Below the pieces are notes generated by a model. It did not search any database. It was not told where the DNA came from and was given only the letters and a program-made list of their open reading frames with translations. Of a stretch of 64,000 bases of DNA, positions 7,271 through 14,896 are shown one piece after another. The translations under genes and the position numbers were made by a program. Within the stretch, counting starts at the first letter, position 1, and each line of letters starts with the position of its first letter. Origin of the DNA: JBHIYN01 sp041984235 (GTDB taxonomy: Bacteria; Pseudomonadota; Gammaproteobacteria; Ga0077536); assembly GCA_041984235.1 (NCBI GenBank), contig JBHIYN010000001.1, forward strand, positions 62,001 through 126,000, written 5' to 3'.

Positions 7271-8691
7271 GGCGAGTCTCCTTCGGAGGACGGGGTGGGG
7301 GAGTTCGTCTGGCTGGCGGCGGCGCGTTCCGCCGCGATGCGTTCGGCGCGCTCGACCGCCATGCGGATGCTGGCCACGGTGGTCTGCGGCGCGCGGTCGA
7401 AGTTGCGCAGCACCAGAGCACGGTCAGCGAGCGCGTCGATCGCGAGGCCGAGACCGTGGCAGCGCAGGCACACCGGGCGAATCATTTTTTCGTTCGGCTG
7501 CAGGGTCGCGTTCTGGTTGTGCTCGGCATGGGTCCACGACACCATGCCGTCGAAGAAATCGGTGTCGGTCATCGGCATGTGGCAGGTGGCGCAGGTCAGG
7601 GCGTCTTCGCCCTGCGCGTGCGGCGAGTGCTCGAACGCCAGGCTGTGCTCGTCGGCATGACAGTCGAGACAGGCCTCAGTGGCCGCGTGCGCGGTGTCGT
7701 AGCGGTGCGCGCCGTGGCAGCTCGAGCAGCCGAGCTCGTGATCGTGCGCGTCGGCGCGCATCGTGCGGCGTGCCGATGCCGGTGTCATCGGCGTCAGCGT
7801 CGTGCCCAGGGCCTCGCGGTCGAGACGCATGCCGTGCTTGCCACCGAGGAAGCCGGCGACCTCGGGCGCGTGACAGCCACGGCAGCCCTCGGGGCCGGGA
7901 TGCGATTGCCAGGGACGCTCCGCCTGGCCGCCGTGGCAGGCGCTGCAGTTGACTCCGGTGGCGGCGTGGCGCGAGGCGAGCCAGCCATCGATGGCGGCCG
8001 GATCAAGCGCGCCGGACGGTGCGTCGGCATCCTCGCGGCCGAGTGACTGCCACGGGTAGTCGGTGAGCGGGTAGCCGAGGCCGCTCTGCGCGATCTCCTC
8101 CAGGTTGGGCGAGTGCGCGCGTTTGAACCGTTCGCGCATGGCCGGCGCCTCGGCGTGGCGCAGCAGGAAGTCCTCGTACAGCGCGCGGTTGTCGTGGAAG
8201 TTATGGCAGCCGGCCGAGGCGCAGGTATCGAAGCCCATGCCGGCGTGGCTGGGCCGGTCCTCGGCGATGTCGTGGTGGCACAGCTGGCAATAGTCGGCGG
8301 GTTGCGTCACGCCCATCGCCGTGGTGACATCGGGACGGTGCTCGACGTGACAGGTCACGCAGTAGCGCGCATCGAGCAAAGCGAGGCGATCGGCGTTGCG
8401 GGGATCGGTGAACTTCGACTTCGGGTGGTCGTCCTTGGCCGCCTCCAGGGCGGCGAGATGGCAGGACTCGCAGGCCGCCTGCATGGCGTCGCGGTCGCCG
8501 AATGCGGCGGTGTGACACGCGCCGCAGGCGAGCTCGATCTGGTGGTGCCCGTCGGTGGTGCGTCCGGGCAGGAACAGGCTCCTGTCCGGGCCGTCGAACA
8601 GGGTGTCAGCGAGCCACGCAGCGAGCATCGCCATGACCCCGAACCACAGCAGCCACAGGCCGGGTCGTCGCACCGATTGTCGTTCCGTCAT
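7267..8691 (-). CDS. Membrane-anchored 11-heme cytochrome c
   Basis: A 474-residue protein with an N-terminal uncleaved helix (LWLLWFGVMAMLAAWLADTLF) and a periplasmic domain carrying eleven c-heme motifs in order: CGACH, CESCH, CVTCH, CQLCH, the longer CASAGCH (CxxxCH), CSACH, CRGCH, CSSCH, CLDCH, CATCH and CLRCH. No motif identifies it as NrfA, hydroxylamine oxidoreductase or tetrathionate reductase. It is encoded 20 bp after the NirB-like/cytochrome b fusion and is the obvious electron acceptor for it on the outer face of the membrane. The terminal substrate is not known; nitrite, NO or hydroxylamine are guesses from the shared nitrate regulon. Confidence 0.85.
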   Translation of the reverse strand: MTERQSVRRPGLWLLWFGVMAMLAAWLADTLFDGPDRSLFLPGRTTDGHHQIELACGACHTAAFGDRDAMQAACESCHLAALEAAKDDHPKSKFTDPRNADRLALLDARYCVTCHVEHRPDVTTAMGVTQPADYCQLCHHDIAEDRPSHAGMGFDTCASAGCHNFHDNRALYEDFLLRHAEAPAMRERFKRAHSPNLEEIAQSGLGYPLTDYPWQSLGREDADAPSGALDPAAIDGWLASRHAATGVNCSACHGGQAERPWQSHPGPEGCRGCHAPEVAGFLGGKHGMRLDREALGTTLTPMTPASARRTMRADAHDHELGCSSCHGAHRYDTAHAATEACLDCHADEHSLAFEHSPHAQGEDALTCATCHMPMTDTDFFDGMVSWTHAEHNQNATLQPNEKMIRPVCLRCHGLGLAIDALADRALVLRNFDRAPQTTVASIRMAVERAERIAAERAAASQTNSPTPSSEGDSP

Positions 8692-8711
8692 CGTTCATGC
8701 CGGCCTTGTCA

Positions 8712-10697
8712 TCAGAAGTAGTAGGTCTTGAGCACGTGGAAGCCGAGCAGGACCGGCAGCGGCCACAGCACCAGCACGTGCAGCCACAGCGAGGCACTGC
8801 GCAGGCCGCGGGCGAGCCGCGGACGCAGGCGATGCTCGCTGGCGACCAGCGCGCCCATGGCCGCGCCGCTGGCCAGCGCGAGCACGAAGCTCGCCATCAG
8901 CCACGCATTCAGATGCACGCCGCCGCGGAAGCCCGTATGCACGAACAGCAGGCCGGCGATGACGGTCCCGATCACCACGTGCGCCACGCGCCAGCCGGCG
9001 TAGCTGAACCGGTGCACCTCGGGCAGCCGCTTGCGCAGCGAAAGCGCGCCGGCGAGCAGCGCGCAGGCGAGCAGGGCGTAGCCCGAGCTCTCCTTCCACA
9101 CGGTGTGCTGCCACAGCACGTTCCAGTTCCAGGGCACCTGCACCGTCGCCGCGTAGGGCGCGGGCGGTAGCGCGAGCAGCGCGACCACGGCCGCGAGCAC
9201 CAGCACGGACAGCCCGCTCAGCGTGCGCCAGGCGGGAGTCGGCGCCGGCGCGGCGTTGCCGCCGAGCACCTGCTCCAGGAGTGGTTGGCAGCTGCCGCAA
9301 ACACTGGCAGCGCGCGTCGCGGCGCTGAGCTCGGCGACGCTGGTACAGCCAGCGGCCAGCGCGTTGCCCAGGTCACCGCGAGTCACGCCGGTGCAGTTGC
9401 AGATGGTCGCGGCGGCGGGCCAGGATGCCGCCGAGGCGTCGGCGTCCTGCGGCCACGGCGAGCCGCAGCGGGTAAAGCGCAGACGCTGCCACGGCCACAG
9501 GTAACCGCCGCGCTGCACCAGCTCCTGGATGCGAGCGCCGTCCTGCCATTCGCCGATCGCGCAGGCGCCGACCACGCGTCCGCGGTCCACGCTCAACATG
9601 CGGTAGCCGTCGCGACCCTGGCGGTGGCTGAGGATCGTTACCGGGCGGTGGCTGTCCGTTACCTCGCCGCTGCTGAACACCGGTACCGACAGCACCTTGA
9701 GGCGCGTTGCCGGCGCTCCGCCCCGGTAGCGCGCACGCTCGCCGGCGATCACGCTGGCGGCGACCGCGGCCTGGTCCAGGCCCGGTGCGACCAGGCCGTA
9801 GACCACCCCACGGTGCTCGGCGCACTCGCCAACGGCAAAGATGTGCGGGTCGCTGGTGCGCATCTCGTCGTCGACGCGGATGCCGCGCCCGACCGCGAGG
9901 CCCGCATCCCGCGCCAGCTCGATGCGCGGGGTGATGCCGGCGGCGACAATGAGGGTGTCGCAGGGGATTTCGCTGCCGTCTTCCAGGCACACCGCCTCGA
10001 TCGCGTGGGCGCCGCTGACCGCGGTGACGCGCACGCCGGTACGCACGCGGATCTGCATGCGTTCGATGCGCTCGGTGAGCAGCGCCGCGGCAGCCTCGTC
10101 GAGATGATTGAACATCAGCCGCGGCGTGTGCTCGAGCACGGTGATGGCGGTGTTGAAGCGCCGCATGGCGCGCGCCGTTTCCAGCCCCAGCAGGCCGCCG
10201 CCGATGATCACGGTATGGCGTGAGCGCAGGCGGCGCGCGGCGAGGGCCTCGGCATCGTCGAGATCGCGGAAGGTGAAAACGCCGGGGCGGTCCAGGCCCT
10301 CGATGTTGGGTACGCGTGGGCGCGACCCCGTGGCGAGGACGAGCGTGTCGTAGGGCACCGGCTCGCCGTTGTGATCGATGACTACGCCGCGTTCGCGGTC
10401 GATGCCCCGCACGCGACAGCCGAGGCGGCGGCTGATGGTGCAGGCGCCGCGGCTGTCGGTCGCGAGGGCGAGGCCGCGCTCGTCGAGATCGCCGGCGAGG
10501 AACGACGACAGCCCGACCCGGTCGTAGGGTGCGCGCGCCTCCGCACCGAACACCGTGATGCGTGCATTGAGGTCGTGCCCGGCCAGCGTCTGGGCCAGGC
10601 GCGTACCGACCGGGCCGGCGCCGATTACCACGACGTCGCGCAGCGCGCGCTCGGATGCAGGCGCGCGCGGCATCGTGAGGGGTCTGGCCGCGCTCAT
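8712..10697 (-). CDS. NirB-like FAD reductase fused to [2Fe-2S] and membrane cytochrome b-like domain
   Basis: A 661-residue fusion. Residues 20-430 match the FAD/NAD-binding half of nitrite reductase NirB (GAGPVG at 26-31, ATGSRPRVP, IIGGGLLGLETARAM, FAVGECAEHRG). Residues 433-470 hold a BFD-like [2Fe-2S] site (Cys 433, 435, 467, 470). From about 493 to the end are five hydrophobic segments with well-placed His residues (VHRFSYAGW, VAHVV, FVHTG, GVHLNAW, WLHVLVL, GFHVLKTYYF), like a cytochrome b561/ferric-reductase membrane domain. The siroheme part of NirB is missing. Predicted role: move electrons from NAD(P)H in the cytoplasm through FAD, FeS and heme b to the periplasmic cytochromes. The start at 10697 follows GGAGG; longer in-frame starts would cross the leader terminator and are rejected. 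Confidence 0.8.
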   Translation of the reverse strand: MSAARPLTMPRAPASERALRDVVVIGAGPVGTRLAQTLAGHDLNARITVFGAEARAPYDRVGLSSFLAGDLDERGLALATDSRGACTISRRLGCRVRGIDRERGVVIDHNGEPVPYDTLVLATGSRPRVPNIEGLDRPGVFTFRDLDDAEALAARRLRSRHTVIIGGGLLGLETARAMRRFNTAITVLEHTPRLMFNHLDEAAAALLTERIERMQIRVRTGVRVTAVSGAHAIEAVCLEDGSEIPCDTLIVAAGITPRIELARDAGLAVGRGIRVDDEMRTSDPHIFAVGECAEHRGVVYGLVAPGLDQAAVAASVIAGERARYRGGAPATRLKVLSVPVFSSGEVTDSHRPVTILSHRQGRDGYRMLSVDRGRVVGACAIGEWQDGARIQELVQRGGYLWPWQRLRFTRCGSPWPQDADASAASWPAAATICNCTGVTRGDLGNALAAGCTSVAELSAATRAASVCGSCQPLLEQVLGGNAAPAPTPAWRTLSGLSVLVLAAVVALLALPPAPYAATVQVPWNWNVLWQHTVWKESSGYALLACALLAGALSLRKRLPEVHRFSYAGWRVAHVVIGTVIAGLLFVHTGFRGGVHLNAWLMASFVLALASGAAMGALVASEHRLRPRLARGLRSASLWLHVLVLWPLPVLLGFHVLKTYYF

Positions 10698-10714
10698 GCG
10701 AGGTGCCTCCAGGC

Positions 10715-10752
10715 AAAAAAAAAGCGCCGCTCGGCTTTCGCCGGCGACGCCT
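10715..10752 (-). terminator. Leader terminator upstream of the heme/redox operon
   Basis: On the minus strand 10752-10740 pairs with 10735-10723 around a GAAA loop (one bulged A), about 12 bp, followed by nine Ts (10723-10715). It lies between the promoter and the first gene, so it must be read through for expression. Its 5' strand contains the 3' arm of ANTAR hairpin P2 (10745-10758), so the two structures exclude each other. Confidence 0.85.
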
Positions 10753-10800
10753 TTGTCGTTCAGGGTTGCGATGTCCGGCCGCCGCGCCATTGCCGCGGCC
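10745..10800 (-). promoter_or_regulatory. ANTAR antitermination RNA motif (dual hexaloop), heme operon leader
   Basis: In transcript order, P1 (10800-10777) has nine-base arms with one G/G mismatch closing the loop AATGGC; after an 18-nt linker, P2 (10758-10745) is CGAC-AAAGGC-GTCG. Both six-base loops have A1 and G4, the signature bound by ANTAR proteins such as NasR, NasT and EutV. P2 formation blocks the terminator that follows. Confidence 0.85.
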
Positions 10801-10814
10801 GTGTGGTACGGACT

Positions 10815-10830
10815 AACAAGTTGCGTGCCA
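10815..10830 (-). promoter_or_regulatory. Sigma-54 promoter of the heme/redox operon
   Basis: On the minus strand TGGCAC-GCAAC-TTGTT matches the -24/-12 consensus, with a perfect -24 half, exact spacing, and T instead of C at the -12 GC. The predicted transcript would begin about 4 nt before ANTAR hairpin P1. Confidence 0.7.
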
Positions 10831-11147
10831 AGGCGGCCGCCATGGCGCCAAGTCCGCGCGCCCGATGGACTTTCCCTGCCTGCGGCTGCCGTGCCGTACC
10901 TCGCGTTCACTGCCCGTTGCGTTTCATTGCGGTGCAGCAGGCGGGCTCGTCGCTACGTGTTGGTGCATGAACGGCGTTCCGCCGCGCCCCGTTGACCGTG
11001 CTGCGGGCGGGTGCCCCGATACCGTGGCGAGCCCGGCTGTGTGCGAGCCGGGGTTGCGGAATCACGCCGCTGCGCGGCACTTCACCGTCTCCCGCAGCTA
11101 TCGGGCGGCGGGAGCACGACGCCACGGGTGCAGGCCGCCGCTTGTTC
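10831..11147. promoter_or_regulatory. Divergent control region between heme operon and porin-nasTS operon
   Basis: No credible gene lies in this stretch. It separates two divergent sigma-54 promoters and contains three copies of the NtrC half-site GGTGCA (10931-10936, 10962-10967, 11127-11132). None forms a full palindrome, so enhancer function is only suggested. Confidence 0.35.
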
Positions 11148-11163
11148 TGGCGCGGTTCTTGCT
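11148..11163 (+). promoter_or_regulatory. Sigma-54 promoter of porin-nasT-nasS
   Basis: TGGCGC-GGTTC-TTGCT fits the -24/-12 consensus with one change in the -24 half and exact GG-N10-GC spacing. The expected start near 11174 leaves a short leader before the hexaloop hairpins. Confidence 0.65.
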
Positions 11164-11186
11164 CGGCGATAGGCAACCGGCCGTCA

Positions 11187-11237
11187 CCGCGAGCAGCGAC
11201 GCTCGCGGGCGGTGAACGGTCTGCAACGGCGCAGGCT
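11187..11237 (+). promoter_or_regulatory. ANTAR antitermination RNA motif (dual hexaloop), porin-nasTS leader
   Basis: P1 is an 8-bp stem (11187-11194 with 11201-11208) around loop AGCGAC, core GAGC-AGCGAC-GCTC. After 9 nt, P2 is a 7-bp stem with two G-U pairs (11218-11224 with 11231-11237) around loop AACGGC, core CTGC-AACGGC-GCAG. Both loops show A1 and G4. Confidence 0.75.
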
Positions 11238-11257
11238 TTCGGCATAGAGGTCAAGGG

Positions 11258-11300
11258 GAGCCATACCGGGTCATGCCTGGTGATGGCTCTTCGTGTTTCT
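11258..11300 (+). terminator. Candidate leader terminator before the porin gene
   Basis: GAGCCAT-ACC-GGG (11258-11270) pairs with the strand 11276-11289 with one bulged G, about 13 bp, loop TCATG, followed by the T-rich but interrupted tail TTCGTGTTTCT. It is weaker than the other two leader terminators and does not overlap P2, although the P2 3' arm (GGCT, 11234-11237) could compete for its 5' strand (AGCC, 11259-11262). Confidence 0.45.
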
Positions 11301-11324
11301 GCCCTGACGAAAGAGGACTGCCCC

Positions 11325-12626
11325 GTGAACCGACTGACAACCCTGCTGGTGAGTGTCCTGGCCATCGCCTTCAACGCCGCCGCTGCCGATGATGCCGTCT
11401 ACACGTCCGACTCCGTGGTCGCGGCGCTGATGAACGGCAAGCCCCACGTGCACCTGCGCTACCGCTACGAGCACGTCGACGACGACCTGGTGCCGGCCAA
11501 CGACGCCCAGGCGTCCACCCTGCGCGCGGCGCTGGGCTGGGAGACCGGCGTGTGGGAAGGCATCAGCCTGTACGCCGAAATGGAGCACATCTCGGAAGTG
11601 CTGCTGGATGATTTCAAGGAAGGGCCGGGACCGGTCGACCCCGGCCATGCCGGGCAGTACCCGGTGGTTGCCGATCCGCCCGGTACCGAGCTCAACCAGG
11701 CTTACGTGAAGTACGCGGCGGACCCGCGCCTCACGCTCAAGCTCGGCCGCCAGATCATCACCTACCGCGATGCGCCCTTTCATCGCTTCCTCGGCACCGT
11801 GCTGTGGCGCCAGAACTGGCAGACCCACGACGGGGCGACCCTTACCTTCAAGCCGTCCGACGCGCTGCTCTTCAACTACGGCTACTCGGCCCAGGTCAAC
11901 CGCATCTTCGGCGACGACACGCCCGATCCCTTCGACGACTTCGACTGTGACTGCCATTTCCTGAACGCGAAATACACCGGCCTCGCCCACCTCAAGCTGG
12001 AGGGCTACGGCTACCTCCTCGACATCGACAACGCGCCGGCCAACTCGCTCGATACCTACGGCCTGCGCGCCTGGGGCGCCTATCCGCTGAACGAGACCTT
12101 CAAGCTGCTCTATGCCGGCGAGTTCGCGATGCAGGACGACGCCTCCGGCAACCCGCGCAGCGTCGACGAGGACTACTACCTCGCCGAGGCGGGCATCAAT
12201 GCGAAGCTGCCCTTCAAGGCGGTGCCGGCGCTGACGGTCAAGGTCGACTACGAGGTGCTGGAAGGCAACGGCACCGTTGCGTTCCAGACGCCGCTCGCGA
12301 CCGGGCACGCCTTCCAGGGCTGGGCCGACCGGTTCCTCACCACACCGCCGGACGGTATCGCGGATCTCTACGTCACCGCGGTGGCGCCGGCCTTCGGCGG
12401 CAAGTTCGTGTTCTCCTACCACATGCTGGAAGCGGACCGTCTCGGCTACGACTACGGCGACGAGATCAACGTCCAGTACACGCGCAAGTTCGCGCGCTAC
12501 TTCACGTTCGGAACCAAGGCTGCGATCTACGACGCGGACCGCAACCCGACCGCGCTCGCGCGCGCCGGGGCGCTGCCCAACAACGACGTCACCAAGGTCT
12601 GGGCCTGGGTGCAGTTCGACTACTGA
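11325..12626 (+). CDS. Outer-membrane beta-barrel porin in nitrate regulon
   Basis: The GTG at 11325, with GAGG 8 nt upstream and a clean signal peptide (NRLTTLLVSVLAIAFNAAAA), is the best start; the ATG at 11283 lies inside a leader hairpin. The 433-residue product is a beta-barrel of the alginate-export/porin type: alternating polar and aromatic strands, Trp/Tyr girdle residues, LKLGRQIITYRDAPFH, and a C-terminal aromatic residue (VQFDY). Its place upstream of nasT and nasS, behind an ANTAR leader, suggests uptake of nitrate or nitrite through the outer membrane. That role is inferred from context. Confidence 0.8.
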   Translation: MNRLTTLLVSVLAIAFNAAAADDAVYTSDSVVAALMNGKPHVHLRYRYEHVDDDLVPANDAQASTLRAALGWETGVWEGISLYAEMEHISEVLLDDFKEGPGPVDPGHAGQYPVVADPPGTELNQAYVKYAADPRLTLKLGRQIITYRDAPFHRFLGTVLWRQNWQTHDGATLTFKPSDALLFNYGYSAQVNRIFGDDTPDPFDDFDCDCHFLNAKYTGLAHLKLEGYGYLLDIDNAPANSLDTYGLRAWGAYPLNETFKLLYAGEFAMQDDASGNPRSVDEDYYLAEAGINAKLPFKAVPALTVKVDYEVLEGNGTVAFQTPLATGHAFQGWADRFLTTPPDGIADLYVTAVAPAFGGKFVFSYHMLEADRLGYDYGDEINVQYTRKFARYFTFGTKAAIYDADRNPTALARAGALPNNDVTKVWAWVQFDY

Positions 12627-12655
12627 GCGGGGAGCAGGAGGGTGTCGCCTAGTCC

Positions 12656-13240
12656 ATGAACAGTGAGCTCACGGTGCTGCTGATTGACGACTGGCCCGAC
12701 CGCGCGGCGATCCTGGACAAGACGCTGAGCGCGAGCGGCTACCGTGTCGTGGCCAGCGTGCAGCCCGGCCACGATCTCTACGCGGTGTTCGAGCAATACC
12801 GCCCGGACATCGTCATCGTCGACATGGAGTCGCCCGACCGCGACACCCTGGAGCACATGCGCTCGATCTCGGATCGCAACCCGCGCCCGATCGTGATGTT
12901 CACCAACGACGACGACAGCGCGACCATTCAGCGCGCGGTGCGCTCCGGCGTCAGCGCCTACGTCGTCGACACCCTCAATCCGAATCGCGTGCGCCCGGTG
13001 CTCGACGCCGCCATCGCGCGGTTCGAGCAGTACCAGTCGATTCGCAGCGAGCTCGACCGGGTGAAGACCTCACTCGCCGAGCGCAAGCTCGTCGACCAGG
13101 CCAAGGGTGTGCTGATGAAACGCAAGGGCATGGACGAGCCCGGCGCGTACCGCGCGATGCAGAAGATGGCGATGGACCGCAACATGCGCCTGGTCGAGCT
13201 CGCGCGCAGCATCATCGCGGCCGCGGACCTGCTGGGATGA
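12656..13240 (+). CDS. nasT: ANTAR-domain antiterminator NasT
   Basis: A 194-residue response-regulator-like protein. Residues 1-120 form a receiver-like domain (VLLIDDW, IVIVDMESPD). After a coiled-coil linker, the C-terminus is an ANTAR RNA-binding domain (RKLVDQAKGVLMKRKGMDE, then the helix LVELARSIIAAADLL). NasT binds dual-hexaloop leader RNAs and prevents transcription termination when nitrate releases it from NasS. Three matching leaders lie in this window, one upstream of its own operon. It follows the porin gene by 29 bp and precedes nasS. An AGGAGGG sequence lies about 13 nt before the ATG, a rather long spacing. Confidence 0.93.
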   Translation: MNSELTVLLIDDWPDRAAILDKTLSASGYRVVASVQPGHDLYAVFEQYRPDIVIVDMESPDRDTLEHMRSISDRNPRPIVMFTNDDDSATIQRAVRSGVSAYVVDTLNPNRVRPVLDAAIARFEQYQSIRSELDRVKTSLAERKLVDQAKGVLMKRKGMDEPGAYRAMQKMAMDRNMRLVELARSIIAAADLLG

Positions 13241-13286
13241 AGACACTTTGCCGTACCGCCGGGGCGCCGCCGCCAGGGGACCAACG

Positions 13287-14699
13287 ATGACCGATGAGCG
13301 CGATTCCGCAGACGATATCGACCACGGCCGGCGGGACTTCCTCGCCCGCGGCGGCCTCATCCTGGGCATGAGTGGCATGAGCAACCTGATTCCGCCGGCC
13401 GAAGCGGCCACGCTGCGCGCCGGACTGACGCCGGAGACGGCCGAGCTGCGGCTCGGCTTCATTCCCCTGACCGACTGTGCGCCACTGGTGGTGGCGCTCG
13501 AGCTCGGCTATTTCGAGCGCCACGGGCTTTCCGTCGAGCTCGTGCGCGAGGCGTCCTGGGCCAACATCCGCGACAAGGTCGCGGTCGGTGCACTCGACGG
13601 TGCCCACATGCTGGCTGCCATGCCGCTGGCCACCGCGCTCGGCATCTCGCCGGTCAAGGAGCCGATGGTGACGAGCTTCAGCATGGACCTGAACGGCAAC
13701 GGCATCACCGTCTCGCGCGAGCTCTACGAACGCATGTCCGCGGTGGATCCGAATCTGCTTTCCCGCGCGCCGGTGCGTGCCGACAGCCTCGCCGGCCTGG
13801 TCAAGGCCGATCGCGCCGCGGGCCGGCCGCGGCTGCGCTTCGCCATGGTCTCGCGCTTCTCGCGGCACAACTACGAGCTGCGCTACTGGCTCGCCGCCGC
13901 CGGCATCGACCCGGATCGCGACGTCGAGCTCATCGTGGTTCCGCCGGCGCACATGGTCAGTCACCTGGAGGGGCGGCTGATCGACGGCTTCTGCGTGGGT
14001 GAGCCGTGGAATGCCATCGCCGTGGACGCCGGGGTCGGCTGCCAGCTCATCTCGAGCTACGAGATCTGGAACAACGGACCGGAGAAGGTCTTTGCCATGA
14101 CGCGGCGCTTCGCCGAGCGCCATCCGCATACCCTGCGCCTGCTGCTCATGGCCCTGCTCGAGGCGTCGCGCTGGCTGGACGAGCCCGGCAATCGTGCGCA
14201 TGCCGCGCGCCTGCTGGCCGCGCCACAATACCTCGATGCACCCGCCGCGACGGTCGCCCTGGCGCTCGGCGGGCAGTACCGGCACCTGGCCGGAACGTCC
14301 CCGGTGGCGATCCCCGATTTCAACGTCTTCCACCGCTACGCGGCCAACTTTCCCTGGCGCTCGCACGCGGTCTGGTTCCTGACGCAGATGGTGCGCTGGG
14401 GCCACCTCGAGGAGTCGGTCAACCTGCGTAACGTCGCCGAGGCGGTCTACCAGACCCAGCCGTTCCGCGAAGCGGCGTCCATGCTCGGTCATGCCTACCC
14501 GCTGGTCGACTACAAGACCGAGGGTATGCATGACGAGGCATGGACCCTGACGCGTGCATCCGAACCGCTGCGCATGGGGTCCGATCGCTTTCTCGACGGG
14601 CGCAGCTTCCGCCCCGACGGCGTCATCGATTATCTCGCCGGGTTCGAGGTGCACTCGATGCGCGTCTCGCTGAGCGAGCTCGCCCTGCAGAACGCCTGA
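13287..14699 (+). CDS. nasS: NasS-type nitrate/nitrite sensor with twin-arginine N-terminus
   Basis: A 470-residue protein of the NrtA/CmpA periplasmic-binding-protein fold, close in length and sequence to the nrtA product nearby (FSMDLNGNGITVS, HNYELRYWLAA, CVGEPWN, YEIWNN are shared). Sitting directly after nasT identifies it as NasS, which sequesters NasT when nitrate or nitrite is absent. Unusually it starts with GRRDFLARGGLILGMSGMSNLIPPAEAA, split here as GRRDFLARGG plus a hydrophobic stretch, which reads as a Tat signal. NasS is expected to be cytoplasmic, so the signal may be a relic, inefficient, or real. The start at 13287 is chosen because AGGGG precedes it. Confidence 0.85.
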   Translation: MTDERDSADDIDHGRRDFLARGGLILGMSGMSNLIPPAEAATLRAGLTPETAELRLGFIPLTDCAPLVVALELGYFERHGLSVELVREASWANIRDKVAVGALDGAHMLAAMPLATALGISPVKEPMVTSFSMDLNGNGITVSRELYERMSAVDPNLLSRAPVRADSLAGLVKADRAAGRPRLRFAMVSRFSRHNYELRYWLAAAGIDPDRDVELIVVPPAHMVSHLEGRLIDGFCVGEPWNAIAVDAGVGCQLISSYEIWNNGPEKVFAMTRRFAERHPHTLRLLLMALLEASRWLDEPGNRAHAARLLAAPQYLDAPAATVALALGGQYRHLAGTSPVAIPDFNVFHRYAANFPWRSHAVWFLTQMVRWGHLEESVNLRNVAEAVYQTQPFREAASMLGHAYPLVDYKTEGMHDEAWTLTRASEPLRMGSDRFLDGRSFRPDGVIDYLAGFEVHSMRVSLSELALQNA

Positions 14700-14748
14700 C
14701 GGCCGCCGGCAGCGCGGCGCACCGTCGCCGGGCGTGAAACGGTCTGCC

Positions 14749-14765
14749 TGCATCATTGGTGTGCA
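14749..14765 (+). promoter_or_regulatory. Probable NtrC binding site
   Basis: TGCATC-ATTGG-TGTGCA matches the NtrC palindrome TGCACC-N5-GGTGCA at ten of twelve positions. It lies about 90 bp upstream of the sigma-54 -24 element of nrtA, a usual enhancer distance. Confidence 0.6.
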
Positions 14766-14853
14766 ATCCGTGGCCGCTGGCGGTTCCCGGAGATTTGGGC
14801 GGTTGTTGAAAATTTCTTTGTGTAACAGGCGGTTGATGCCCAGCACGAGAGAC

Positions 14854-14869
14854 TGGCCCGGCGTTTGCA
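14854..14869 (+). promoter_or_regulatory. Sigma-54 promoter of the nrt-nas operon
   Basis: TGGCCC-GGCGT-TTGCA has the invariant GG (14855-14856) and GC (14867-14868) at exact 10-nt spacing. The predicted transcript start near 14880 lies about 17 nt before ANTAR hairpin P1. Confidence 0.8.
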
Positions 14870-14896
14870 ACGACCCGCACAGCACAATTTGTCGAA

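Noticed and set aside
10698..10910. N-terminal extension of the NirB-like protein
   Set aside because: It would be translated across the terminator and ANTAR hairpins; GGAGG before 10697 marks the true start.
10992..11324. N-terminal extension of the porin, or start at ATG 11283
   Set aside because: The region contains the sigma-54 promoter and leader hairpins; the GTG at 11325 gives a proper signal peptide.
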